This document shows, in pieces, positions 1 through 6,850 of a stretch of 9,069 nt of DNA. Origin of the DNA: Ktedonobacterales bacterium (GTDB lineage: Bacteria > Chloroflexota > Ktedonobacteria > Ktedonobacterales > JADMIN01); the NCBI GenBank assembly GCA_025450405.1, contig JANWHL010000086.1, positions 1-9,069 on the forward strand, in the 5' to 3' direction. The notes below the pieces were generated by a model. The model was not told where the DNA came from. It did no database searches and was given only the letters and a program-made list of their open reading frames with translations. Each line of letters opens with the position of its first letter. The first letter of the stretch is position 1. Made by a program: the position numbers and the translations under genes.

Positions 1-169
1 CGCCCTCCGCGACCACCGCCAGGTACGGCGGCGTCCCGTACATCGCCGGCTGGCGCCGCAGGCCGGTGAGGATCCCCAGCGGCAGGTTGTGCTCGGCCTC
101 GCGCGCCGCGAGGAATGGCTCCGCCGCGCGCGCGAACGCCTCGACATCGTCGTACCGCTGGAGATCCAT
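1..169 (-). CDS. GNAT-like N-acetyltransferase, N-terminal fragment (runs off left edge)
   Basis: Only the first 56 codons lie in the window. The reading frame opens with ATG at 169-167, preceded by GAGG (176-179) at a 6-nt spacing. The visible protein begins MDLQRYDDVEAF and continues with a helix containing FLAAREAEHN, then LPLGILTGL, then a strand PPYLAVVAEG. This pattern (helix, E-x-E-x-N, short hydrophobic stretch, 'LAVV' strand) matches the start of a common bacterial subgroup of GNAT acetyltransferases, which transfer acetyl from acetyl-CoA to an amine. The acetyl-CoA-binding R/Q-x-x-G-x-G/A loop would lie beyond the left edge and cannot be seen. The start lies 13 nt downstream of the cyclophilin stop, so the two genes are probably co-transcribed. 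The substrate cannot be predicted. The call rests on N-terminal resemblance only. Confidence 0.6.
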   Translation of the reverse strand, partial: MDLQRYDDVEAFARAAEPFLAAREAEHNLPLGILTGLRRQPAMYGTPPYLAVVAEG

Positions 170-182
170 CACCGACCTCGTT

Positions 183-695
<513 letters not shown>

Positions 696-701
696 ATGTT
701 T

Positions 702-707
702 CCTCCT
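702..707 (-). promoter_or_regulatory. Ribosome binding site that decides the TTG start of the cyclophilin
   Basis: The minus strand reads AGGAGG, a full anti-Shine-Dalgarno complement, followed by AAACAT and then TTG at 695-693. The 6-nt spacing is optimal for that TTG. It is 36 nt from the ATG at 665, too far to serve it. Confidence 0.75.
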
Positions 708-923
708 GTGGGGTGTGCCTGACGAGGTCCACGCGTCATACGCCGGTCGCGCGCGTTGCGGCGGCCGGCATGGTCGGCGCACGGGTCCAGCCATCTCGCC
801 GGGCTCCAAATGTCTTCGGGACTTCAGCCGACGTAGCTTACGCCATGGCGTGGGGCAATCGCCACCGCGCGTCGCGTCTCGAATGGCTTCTCGTTATGTC
901 CTATGGTGCGCGTTGTGGCGCGG

Positions 924-988
924 ATTCGTGAACCCGTCGCGCGGTGCGCGGGGATGTTCGTCGCGCGGTCCGTCGCGAAATTCGTGAA
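924..988. repeat. Interleaved short direct repeats upstream of the sigma factor
   Basis: Two perfect direct repeats overlap in this stretch. ATTCGTGAA occurs at 924-932 and 980-988. CGTCGCGCGGT occurs at 935-945 and 959-969, and a partial third copy, CGTCGCGA, follows at 971-978. The second pair has a 24-nt start-to-start spacing, the first 56 nt. They lie 116 to 180 nt before the chosen sigma start and could be protein-binding sites, but G+C-rich background repeats are an equal possibility. Confidence 0.3.
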
Positions 989-1103
989 GTTCAGATTGAT
1001 GTGTCCAATTTCATGGCCGTCGCTCGACTCTGCCGGTGAGAGGATGAGCACCCTTCCGGGGCGGCCAGCGCGGCCGGCCCGGCGCCGACGGAAAGCAGGT
1101 GTC

Positions 1104-1691
1104 ATGGAACGACCCGAGGCGCCGCCCGCGCCTCCGCTGCCGCTCTCCGCCGCGGAGTTCTCCGCGCTGGCGCGGCGCCACGCCCGGCCGCTGCACGCGT
1201 TCCTGTGCGGGCTCGTGCGCGACCGCGAGCAGGCGCACGACCTCACGCAAGACGCGTTCTGCGCGGCGTGGGAGGCGGCGCAACGCGCCACACCGCCGTT
1301 CGTGGCCGGCGGGCCCGAGGTCAACATGCGCCGCTGGCTCTATCGCGTGGCGTATCGCCGGGCGATCGACGTCCGCCGCCGCGGCCAGGTGATCCAGTGG
1401 GAAACGCTCCCTGGCCTCGACGACTCCGCGCTGGACGAACAGCTGGCCGTGGGGGCATTTGACGACATGGTGGTGGAGCGCGAGGCGATGGAGCGCGCGC
1501 TCGGGACGCTCGGCCAGCAGGACGCGGCGTGCCTGCTGCTGCTCGTGGTCCATGGCTTCACGGCCGTCGAGGCCGCGCGGATCCTCGACGCGTCGCCAGA
1601 GGCGGTCGCCAAGCGGCTGGCACGGGCTAAACAGCGGTTGCTCGTGGCCTATAGGGCGGAGAACACCGCAGCAGTGGAGGAACGCCGATGA
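1104..1691 (+). CDS. ECF-type RNA polymerase sigma factor (sigma-70 family)
   Basis: A 195-residue protein with the two-domain layout of extracytoplasmic-function sigma factors, which direct RNA polymerase to a private set of promoters. Region 2 spans about residues 18-95: FSALARRHARPLHAFL, then DREQAHDLTQDAFCAAW (40-56) for core binding and -10 recognition, then RRWLYRVAYRRAIDVRRR (76-93). Region 4 spans about 125-184, with the helix-turn-helix in GFTAVEAARILDASPEAVAKR (151-171) followed by LARAKQRLL for -35 recognition. The start is uncertain: ATG at 1104 is chosen because region 2 begins soon after it, while ATG at 1044 would add 20 Arg/Pro-rich residues. The TGA overlaps the ATG of the next gene as ATGA, so the pair is translationally coupled and the next gene is almost certainly its anti-sigma factor. 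The regulon cannot be read from this window. Confidence 0.92.
   Translation: MERPEAPPAPPLPLSAAEFSALARRHARPLHAFLCGLVRDREQAHDLTQDAFCAAWEAAQRATPPFVAGGPEVNMRRWLYRVAYRRAIDVRRRGQVIQWETLPGLDDSALDEQLAVGAFDDMVVEREAMERALGTLGQQDAACLLLLVVHGFTAVEAARILDASPEAVAKRLARAKQRLLVAYRAENTAAVEERR
1676..1680 (+). promoter_or_regulatory. Ribosome binding site of the anti-sigma gene
   Basis: GGAGG lies inside the last codons of the sigma gene, 7 nt before the ATG at 1688. It supports this start and independent loading of ribosomes in addition to coupling through the ATGA overlap. Confidence 0.7.
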
Positions 1692-3499
1692 CCAGGCCGG
1701 ATGGTGCGGATGCCGGCGCCTATCCCGCGCCGGAGGCGGACTGCGCGGCGTATGCTCCGCTGCTGCCGCTGCTGGGCCACGGGACGCTGAGCGCCGCGGA
1801 CGAGGACGCGGCGGGCGCCCACCTGGCCGTCTGCGCGCGCTGCCAGGCGAGGCGGACCACCTTTGAGCGCATGGACGCTGGCCTGCGCCGCTACTCGGCG
1901 GCGCTGGAGGCGGATGCGCCCGACCCTGAGGCCATCATCCAGGTGGCCTTCGCCCGGGCGGGCGAGGGAGTGGACGCTGACGAACTGACACCGGGCTGGG
2001 AGCGCGCTTTTGGTACTCGCGATCGTAGCGGGCCCGGAATGGACGGCCTCGGAATGGATGGAATCGTGGAGAAAGGAATTGTGGGCATGGAAACGGACCC
2101 GAAACGACCAACGACCATCGGTGGCGCGACCGCGAATGACGATCGGCACGATCGGCACGTGCTTGACGTGTACGGACCACTCGCCACGGGGCAGCGACCG
2201 CAGGGGCAGGCGCGCGGTAAAGCGATCCAGAGCCGACCGCTCACGGTGCCGCGCGCGCCCGCCCGGCGGCCACGGGCCCTGCCGGCGGTGGCGGCGCTGC
2301 TGATCATCGCGCTGGGCGGCGCGCTCTTCGCCCTCCTGGCCAACCAGCGCCATCCTCAGGCGCACGGGCGCGGGCAGACGACGGTCGGCGGACAACCCAC
2401 CGCGTGCGCACCCGGCCAGATCAGCGCGCCTTCCTTGCGCGAGGCGTACATCACCCGGATCGCGATGACGTCGCCCGACGAGGGCTGGGCCGTTGGCTCG
2501 CTGGGGAATCCCGAACAGTCGATCACCAGCCTGATCCTGCACTACAGCCACTGCCGCTGGGTCCAGGAGGGGCCGGCGCTGCCGGGGATGGGGCTGGACT
2601 CCCTCGCGGTGGTCTCGGCCAGCGACGCGTGGGCATCCGGCTCCGATCTGAGCGGCGAGCGCGACATCCTGCTGCACTACACCGGGACCGGCTGGCTCCA
2701 GATCACGATTCCCGGCCTGGACACGAGCAAAGTGGGCTTCGGCGGCATCGTAATGCTCTCGGCCGGCGAGGGCTGGCTGAGCGCGGTCGACAAACAGCCG
2801 GGCCAGGCGCGGAAATTCTGGACGGGCGGCTTTCTCTACCACTACCAGCACGGTGCCTGGACGCGGCTGGATTGCCCCACGGTGGGCTGCGCGCCGGAGA
2901 TCTGCCCGCAAGGATGCGGGCCGGTCGTCCCGGCGGGGCCGGACGAGTTCTGGATGATCCCATACGGGGTGAGCGGGCCGCCCGAGGTGGTGCACTACCG
3001 CGCGGGGACGTGGACGACGGTCCGAGTCCCAGGGGCCATCATGTCCCTGCGATTCAACTCGCCCACGGACGGCTGGGGCGTCGGCAGCGCCGGCTACGAT
3101 CCCACCCACCCACAAGCGCCGCTGCGCAACTTCGCGATGCACTACGATGGAACGAGCTGGACGCGCACGACCGTGCTGGACGATGCGCGTGTCAACGACA
3201 CGCCGTATGTCACCCTCTTCGACCTTGATATGGGTTGGGCCTTCGCGAGTTCGACGGGCCACTCGCCCTTCCGCGCACAGCCGAACTTCCAGGACGCCGC
3301 CTATCGCCTGAGCGGCGGCCGGTGGCAGGCGCTGCCGTGGCCCTTCAAGGACATCACCTACCTTCAGGTCGTGGTGCCCCTGGCGGATGGCGAGTGCTGG
3401 GCGGTGGCGACCTATCTGGATACCGGCGGTGCGCACACCACGACGGGCAATGTGCTGCTGCGCTACGCGGACGGAGTGTGGACAGCCTATGGGCGGTAA
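1688..3499 (+). CDS. Membrane anti-sigma factor: zinc-finger domain, transmembrane helix, external seven-repeat beta-propeller
   Basis: A 603-residue protein with three parts. Residues 15-70 form a zinc-binding anti-sigma (ZAS) domain, with Cys19 and the signature HLAVCARC (His45, Cys49, Cys52); this would hold the sigma factor inactive in the cytoplasm. Residues 71-197 are a polar, probably disordered linker ending in basic residues. Residues 198-218 (ALPAVAALLIIALGGALFALL) form a single membrane helix, placing the C-terminus outside. Residues 250-603 contain seven degenerate repeats of a '(D/E)GWAVG ... (L)LHY..G.W' type, around 261-293, 310-338, 359-393, 418-444, 460-493, 515-548 and 569-600, which suggests a seven-bladed propeller as a sensor. 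Four cysteines cluster at 396-410 in blade 3-4 (DCPTVGCAPEICPQGC), possibly disulfide-bonded. The ligand is unknown. The sensor role is inferred from the architecture. Confidence 0.88.
   Translation: MTRPDGADAGAYPAPEADCAAYAPLLPLLGHGTLSAADEDAAGAHLAVCARCQARRTTFERMDAGLRRYSAALEADAPDPEAIIQVAFARAGEGVDADELTPGWERAFGTRDRSGPGMDGLGMDGIVEKGIVGMETDPKRPTTIGGATANDDRHDRHVLDVYGPLATGQRPQGQARGKAIQSRPLTVPRAPARRPRALPAVAALLIIALGGALFALLANQRHPQAHGRGQTTVGGQPTACAPGQISAPSLREAYITRIAMTSPDEGWAVGSLGNPEQSITSLILHYSHCRWVQEGPALPGMGLDSLAVVSASDAWASGSDLSGERDILLHYTGTGWLQITIPGLDTSKVGFGGIVMLSAGEGWLSAVDKQPGQARKFWTGGFLYHYQHGAWTRLDCPTVGCAPEICPQGCGPVVPAGPDEFWMIPYGVSGPPEVVHYRAGTWTTVRVPGAIMSLRFNSPTDGWGVGSAGYDPTHPQAPLRNFAMHYDGTSWTRTTVLDDARVNDTPYVTLFDLDMGWAFASSTGHSPFRAQPNFQDAAYRLSGGRWQALPWPFKDITYLQVVVPLADGECWAVATYLDTGGAHTTTGNVLLRYADGVWTAYGR
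2036..2158 (+). repeat. Small tandem repeats in the anti-sigma linker
   Basis: Two imperfect 15-nt units (2036-2050 and 2051-2065, 12 of 15 identical) encode GMDGL and GMDGI, followed by the related VEKGI. Further on, GATCGGCAC is repeated exactly in tandem (2141-2149, 2150-2158), encoding DRHDRH. The surrounding stretch is visibly less G+C-rich than the rest of the gene. This fits a fast-evolving, unstructured juxtamembrane linker. Confidence 0.6.
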
Positions 3500-3562
3500 C
3501 GGGTGCGGCTGACGCACGGAGGCGAGTTCACCCCAAAGGCCACGGACGGCCAATCTGCGCGC

Positions 3563-3582
3563 GGGGGGCAGGGACGCCCCCC
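3563..3582. terminator. Hairpin between convergent genes, candidate bidirectional terminator
   Basis: GGGGGGC at 3563-3569 pairs perfectly with GCCCCCC at 3576-3582 around a 6-nt loop. It sits in the 114-nt gap between the anti-sigma stop (3499) and the pxpA stop (3614), where transcription from both strands must end. No T-tract follows on either side, so it is not a classical intrinsic terminator. Confidence 0.35.
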
Positions 3583-3613
3583 AGGTGGTGGGGCGATGTG
3601 CGGGTCGGGGGCG

Positions 3614-4399
3614 TCAGGCCGGACCCTCGGTCGGCGCGCTCATCGGCACGAGACGCATGCCCGCGCCGACGAGCGCGGCGCGGACCGCGGCGGCGATGGC
3701 CGCGGCGCCCGGCGTGTCGCTGTGGACGCAGAGCGTGCGCGGGCGGAGCGCCACCCAGGTCCCATCGGCGGCCAATACTCCTCCGCGACTGACCATCTCC
3801 ACCGCGCGGTGCGCGGCGGCCGCGGGATCGCGCACGAGGGCGGCGGGATCGGCGCGAGGGAGCAGGCGTCCCCCCGCATCGTAGCCGCGGTCGGCGAAGG
3901 CCTCCTCAGCCACCTGGAGACCCGCCGCGCGTCCGGCCTCCACCTGGATGGACCCCGCGCGCGCGATGAGGATCAGCGCCGGATCGAAGAGACGCACGGC
4001 CTCCGCGACGGCCTCGGCCAGCACCGCATCGTCCGCCGCCGCGTTGTAGAGCGCGCCATGCGGTTTCACATGCCGGAGCGCGACCCCGCATGCGCGCGCG
4101 ATCGCCGCCAGCGCGCCGATCTGCGCCAGCAGCCAATCGCGCACCTCGCTCGGCCCCAGACCCAAGGAGCGCCGGCCGAACCCCTGGAGATCGGGGTAGC
4201 CGGGATGCGCGCCCACGGCCACGCCATGCCTGCCGGCCAGCTCGATGGTCCGGCGCATCACCTGGGGATCGCCCGCGTGGGCGCCACACGCCACACTCAC
4301 GGACGTCATCAGCGGGATCAGCGTGTCGTCATCGCCCATCGGCCACGGACCGAACGACTCGCCCGCGTCACAGTTCAGGTCGATTTCACGCGTCACCAT
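3614..4399 (-). CDS. pxpA: 5-oxoprolinase subunit PxpA (LamB/YcsF family)
   Basis: A 261-residue member of the LamB/YcsF family, close to the usual 245-255 residues. With PxpB and PxpC it hydrolyses 5-oxo-L-proline to L-glutamate at the cost of ATP, disposing of a spontaneous product of glutamine and glutamate. Family landmarks in order: IDLNCDAGESFGPWPMGDD near the N-terminus, SVACGAHAGDP, VGAHPGYPDLQGFGRR, RHVKPHGALYN, EEAFADRGYDAGGRLLPR and LCVHSDTPGA near the C-terminus. No signal peptide or membrane segment is present, so it is cytoplasmic. ATG at 4399 gives MVTREIDLNCD; a GAGGAGG lies 3 nt before it and exactly 6 nt before the adjacent GTG at 4396, so the GTG may be the true start. The start overlaps the end of pxpBC by 14 nt, implying translational coupling and a fixed subunit ratio. 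Confidence 0.95.
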   Translation of the reverse strand: MVTREIDLNCDAGESFGPWPMGDDDTLIPLMTSVSVACGAHAGDPQVMRRTIELAGRHGVAVGAHPGYPDLQGFGRRSLGLGPSEVRDWLLAQIGALAAIARACGVALRHVKPHGALYNAAADDAVLAEAVAEAVRLFDPALILIARAGSIQVEAGRAAGLQVAEEAFADRGYDAGGRLLPRADPAALVRDPAAAAHRAVEMVSRGGVLAADGTWVALRPRTLCVHSDTPGAAAIAAAVRAALVGAGMRLVPMSAPTEGPA

Positions 4400-6350
4400 C
4401 GTCCTCCTCGCTCCACTCCGCGAAGCCGCGCGCCAACAGGGCCGCATCCGGCGCGCCAGCGTCCTCCATGCCGGACCCCAGACCCTCCAACCATGCCCGC
4501 CGGGCACGGAGCGCCGCGATCGCCTCCTCCGGCGTCGTCATGGCGAAGCGCACGGGCACGCCCGGACGCAGCTGCGCGATCCGCCAATGGTCGGCGGCGA
4601 TGACCACCGCCGGGACCCGGTAGCCGCCAGTGGTCTGGTGGTCGGCGAGCAGGAGGATCGGATCGCCGTCGGGGGGGACCTGCACGGCACCGCGCGGCAC
4701 TCCCTCTGAGATCGTCTCGCCACCTTCGGGTCGCGCCGCGCCCTCCGGGCCGCGCCGTGCCAGGCGCACCCCCGCGCGGTCCGAGCGCGGGTCCACGCGG
4801 TACGCTCCGGCGAGTAGCGCGGCCAGGTTGCCGGCCGGCGTGCCCGCGGCCACCGTGGCGCGTCGGGTACTGGCCGCGTGGGGACCCGGCAGCACACGGA
4901 GCGTCCAGACGCCGTCCGCGGGCATCCGACGCTCGGGGTCCGGCGGTGCTCGCCGCCCCGCCAACGTTGCGGGATCAGCGGATGGTGGACCCACCGGGAT
5001 GACATCTCCGGCGCGCAGTGGGCGTCCCGCCAGGCCACCCAAGGCGGCGCGCACGTCGGTGGCGCGGCTGCCCAGCACAGCCGGGACGGCGACGCCTCCC
5101 GCGACGCCGAGATAGGTGCGCACGCCGGCGAGGGGCCTATCCAGGACGAGGGTTTCGCCTGGCGTGAGCGCGGCGATCGTGCCCATCCCGAGCGGGCGGC
5201 CAGCGACGCGCGCGGGACACGGCGCGCCGGTGAGGACGACGGCGCACGACGCCAGCGCGGTGAACGCCGCCCCACCCAGTGTCAGCTCCACCACCGCGGC
5301 TCCGGGCGGATTGCCGAGCAGCGCATTGCCCAGCCGCTGCGCATCCGCGTCGGCGGCGCCAGCCGCCGAGACCCCGTAGCGCGCGTAGCCCCACCGGCCG
5401 AGGTCTTGCACCGTGGCCAGCGGCCCCGGCCGCTCCACCCGCAGCGCGGCGACGCCATTCCCCTCCGCCTGAGCACCGTTGAGGTGGGCACCGTCGCGCC
5501 CCTCCCTCCGGCTCCCCTCTCCCCGTGGGAGAGGGATTGGGGGTGAGGTCTCCGTTCTCCGCTCGGCGTTCTGCGCGACCTCGGCGGTTGATTCATACCC
5601 TCTCTGTCCCTCAGTGTCCTCAGTTTCCTCATTGTGTCTTCGTTCCTCGTCTCCCCCGAGCGCGTAGAACCGCACCGCGTCGCCGGGGCGCAGCAGCGCG
5701 GGCGGGTCGGCGGCGGGATCAAAGAGGGCGTCGGGCGTGCGGCCGATGAGGCGCCAGCCGCCGGGGCTGGCCACGGAATAGATGCCCGTCTGGCTCCCCG
5801 CGAGGCCCACACTGCCCGCGGGCACGCGCGGCCGCGGCGTGGCGAGGCGCGGGACGGCCAGGGCGGTGGGGAGGCCACCGAGATAGGGGAAGCCGGCGAG
5901 GAAGCCAAGGAAATAGACCCGATAACGGCCGCGCGTATGGCGGCGCACCACCTCGTCTGGCGCGAGCCCAACCATCCGCGCCACATCGGCGAGATCAGGG
6001 CCATCCTCGCCGCCATAGCGCACGCCGATGCGCACCACGCGCCCAGGCCGTGCGCCGCGCTCGCCGACGCCCACGGGGGCGGCGGTGGCGAGCGCGGCGC
6101 GGATCGCGGTCTCGACCATCGCGCGGTCGGCCACGAGGGGATCGTAGTGCACCAGTACCGAGGCATAGGCCGGTACGAGGTCGCGCGGGCCCGGCGGCGG
6201 AGCGGCATCCAGCGCTGCCAGCAGCTCCAGCACACGCTGGTGCGCGGCGGGCGTGCTGCGACGGCCGAGCCGCACCAACAGCGCGCCCTCGCCCGCCGGC
6301 ACAATGGTCGCCCGGCTTCGTGCCGCCGGAGGCTCGTCCGTGCTCGCCAT
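4386..6350 (-). CDS. pxpBC: Fused 5-oxoprolinase subunits PxpB-PxpC (KipI-KipA type)
   Basis: A 654-residue fusion of the two other 5-oxoprolinase subunits, which are usually separate proteins. The PxpB half (about 12-232) shows RIGVRYGGEDGPDL, VVRRHTRGRYRVYFLGF, AGFPYLGGLP, PRLATPRPRVPAGSVG, SPGGWRLIGRTP and LLRPGDAVRFY. The usual PGF is AGF here (Ala152). The PxpC half (about 300-603) shows TVQDLGRWGYARYGVSAAGAAD, GNALLGNPPGAAVVELTLGG, RTYLGVAGGVAVPAVLGSRATD, GRPLRAGDVIPVG, SDRAGVRL, SEGVPRGAVQVPPDGDPILL and ADHQTTGGYRVPAV. Both halves look intact. Residues 233-298 join them and are translated repeat DNA (see repeat entries). A Glu/Asp-rich tail (604-654) follows. ATG at 6350 has GGAGAG 6 nt upstream. 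The gene precedes and overlaps pxpA. Confidence 0.94.
   Translation of the reverse strand: MASTDEPPAARSRATIVPAGEGALLVRLGRRSTPAAHQRVLELLAALDAAPPPGPRDLVPAYASVLVHYDPLVADRAMVETAIRAALATAAPVGVGERGARPGRVVRIGVRYGGEDGPDLADVARMVGLAPDEVVRRHTRGRYRVYFLGFLAGFPYLGGLPTALAVPRLATPRPRVPAGSVGLAGSQTGIYSVASPGGWRLIGRTPDALFDPAADPPALLRPGDAVRFYALGGDEERRHNEETEDTEGQRGYESTAEVAQNAERRTETSPPIPLPRGEGSRREGRDGAHLNGAQAEGNGVAALRVERPGPLATVQDLGRWGYARYGVSAAGAADADAQRLGNALLGNPPGAAVVELTLGGAAFTALASCAVVLTGAPCPARVAGRPLGMGTIAALTPGETLVLDRPLAGVRTYLGVAGGVAVPAVLGSRATDVRAALGGLAGRPLRAGDVIPVGPPSADPATLAGRRAPPDPERRMPADGVWTLRVLPGPHAASTRRATVAAGTPAGNLAALLAGAYRVDPRSDRAGVRLARRGPEGAARPEGGETISEGVPRGAVQVPPDGDPILLLADHQTTGGYRVPAVVIAADHWRIAQLRPGVPVRFAMTTPEEAIAALRARRAWLEGLGSGMEDAGAPDAALLARGFAEWSEEDDGDA
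5515..5548. repeat. Palindromic CCCTCTCCC repeat element inside the PxpB-PxpC linker
   Basis: CCCTCTCCC (5515-5523) and GGGAGAGGG (5527-5535) form a perfect 9-bp stem with a 3-nt loop, followed by ATTGGGGGTGAGG (5536-5548). From memory this matches a short dispersed repeat that many high-G+C bacteria, including Chloroflexota, carry in intergenic positions. Here it is translated on the minus strand as residues SPPIPLPRGEGS (269-280) of the fusion protein. Confidence 0.75.
5604..5648. repeat. Five-unit 9-nt quasi-tandem repeat inside the PxpB-PxpC linker
   Basis: Five consecutive 9-nt units run CTGTCCCTC, AGTGTCCTC, AGTTTCCTC, ATTGTGTCT, TCGTTCCTC on the plus strand. On the coding strand they give the tripeptides EER, RHN, EET, EDT, EGQ (residues 235-249), a highly charged segment. 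Local composition is near 50% G+C, far below the flanking PxpB and PxpC coding sequence. The tract resembles dispersed purine-rich 'GAGGACACT' repeats usually found between genes. Confidence 0.65.
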
Positions 6351-6402
6351 GCCGTGCTCTCCGCGGCGCGCCGGTCGTGCAATCGTTCGGCCGCCAATGC
6401 GC

Positions 6403-6443
6403 CCGGCCCGCGCGGAGTCCAGGGGGGAGTCCGCGCGGGCCGG
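6403..6443. repeat. 14-bp perfect inverted repeat (hairpin) upstream of pxpBC
   Basis: CCGGCCCGCGCGGA (6403-6416) and TCCGCGCGGGCCGG (6430-6443) are exact reverse complements around a 13-nt loop. The loop and stem edges also hold two direct copies of GGAGTCC (6414-6420, 6426-6432). It lies in the 118-nt gap between the small membrane gene and pxpBC, both on the minus strand. The stem is strong enough to act as a terminator or attenuator in RNA, but no T-tract follows on the minus strand. Confidence 0.6.
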
Positions 6444-6468
6444 AAAGGGATCGACTGGGAGAGCCCGA

Positions 6469-6678
6469 CTACGGGGCGGGCGCGGTCATCGTCCCACTCG
6501 TGGCGGCGTGGCTGCCGTTCGCGGGCCCCGCGCCATTGGGCAGTGGGCCTTCCTCATCGTCGGCGACCGGCTCTCCCACCCCGTGGAGGAATCGCCGCGT
6601 CAGCGAGACGGCGATCACGAAGATGATCATCCAGAAGATCACCACCAGGACGAGGGGAACTAGCGAGCCCCACTCCAT
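6469..6678 (-). CDS. Small single-helix membrane protein of unknown function (69 aa)
   Basis: I do not recognise this gene. ATG at 6678 is preceded by AAGGGA at a 7-nt spacing. The 69-residue product begins MEWGSLVPLV and has one clear hydrophobic helix at about residues 6-29, followed by the basic cluster TRRF, which predicts an N-out/C-in single-span protein. The rest is an acidic then Gly/Ala/Pro/Ser-rich tail (VADDEEGPLPNGAGP...), probably disordered. A TTG start at 6696 would add six residues but is less likely. It lies upstream of pxpBC in the same direction, separated by a strong hairpin, so co-transcription is uncertain. The contrast between a clean helix and a polar tail, plus a plausible ribosome site, supports a real gene over a chance frame. 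Confidence 0.6.
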   Translation of the reverse strand: MEWGSLVPLVLVVIFWMIIFVIAVSLTRRFLHGVGEPVADDEEGPLPNGAGPANGSHAATSGTMTAPAP

Positions 6679-6850
6679 TGCTCCATCCCTTCCCAAATGC
6701 GTCGCGCTTCAGTCATGCCACGTCGGCGGTGTTCCGGATCGCCGCGTCGTCGTCTGAGGGTCCGCCCGGCGTCGCGCCCGCGGGTTCGCGCCACCGGGCG
6801 CGCAGGCGTCATCGCGCCTCGGCCCGCGGCCAGCGAGCGTACACATGCGG

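Larger units (their letters stand above)
696..1103. other. Non-coding divergent region between the cyclophilin and the sigma factor
   Basis: About 400 nt separate the two divergently transcribed genes. The frames that cross it encode Arg/Pro/Ser-rich strings with no recognisable motif. It must hold the promoters of both transcription units, but I see no convincing -35/-10 pair and no clear ECF-type GGAAC/GTC pair on either strand. It does contain short direct repeats at 924-988, listed separately. Part of the right end (from 1044) could be coding if the sigma factor uses its upstream ATG. Confidence 0.6.

Noticed and set aside
903..1103. Upstream extension of the sigma factor to the first ATG in frame
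   Set aside because: The added residues share no similarity with ECF factors and have no ribosome site; region 2 begins after 1104. ATG 1044 remains a weaker alternative.
2141..2158. Tandem GATCGGCAC as part of a CRISPR or iteron array
   Set aside because: Only two adjacent copies exist, they lie in frame inside the anti-sigma gene, and there are no spacers.
1649..3553. 634-codon open frame on the minus strand opposite the anti-sigma gene
   Set aside because: It has no recognisable domain, is rich in Arg, His, Pro and Ala as expected of an antisense frame in G+C-rich DNA, and overlaps a gene with clear ZAS, membrane and repeat features.
3503..4603. 366-codon open frame on the plus strand opposite pxpA
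   Set aside because: No motifs and antisense-like composition; the opposite strand carries unmistakable PxpA signatures.
5515..5535. CCCTCTCCC palindrome as a transcription terminator between pxpB and pxpC
   Set aside because: The reading frame is open through it and joins two intact domains; no T-tract follows and no stop or new start separates the halves.
5282..6397. 371-codon frame on the minus strand in another register over PxpB, which might suggest a frameshift
   Set aside because: The PxpB and PxpC motifs are all in the single frame of 4386-6350, so no frameshift is needed; this frame is Arg/Ser/Pro-rich with no motif.
5634..6626. 330-codon open frame on the plus strand opposite the PxpB half
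   Set aside because: Low-complexity Arg/Ala/Gly sequence without a domain; PxpB motifs occupy the other strand.
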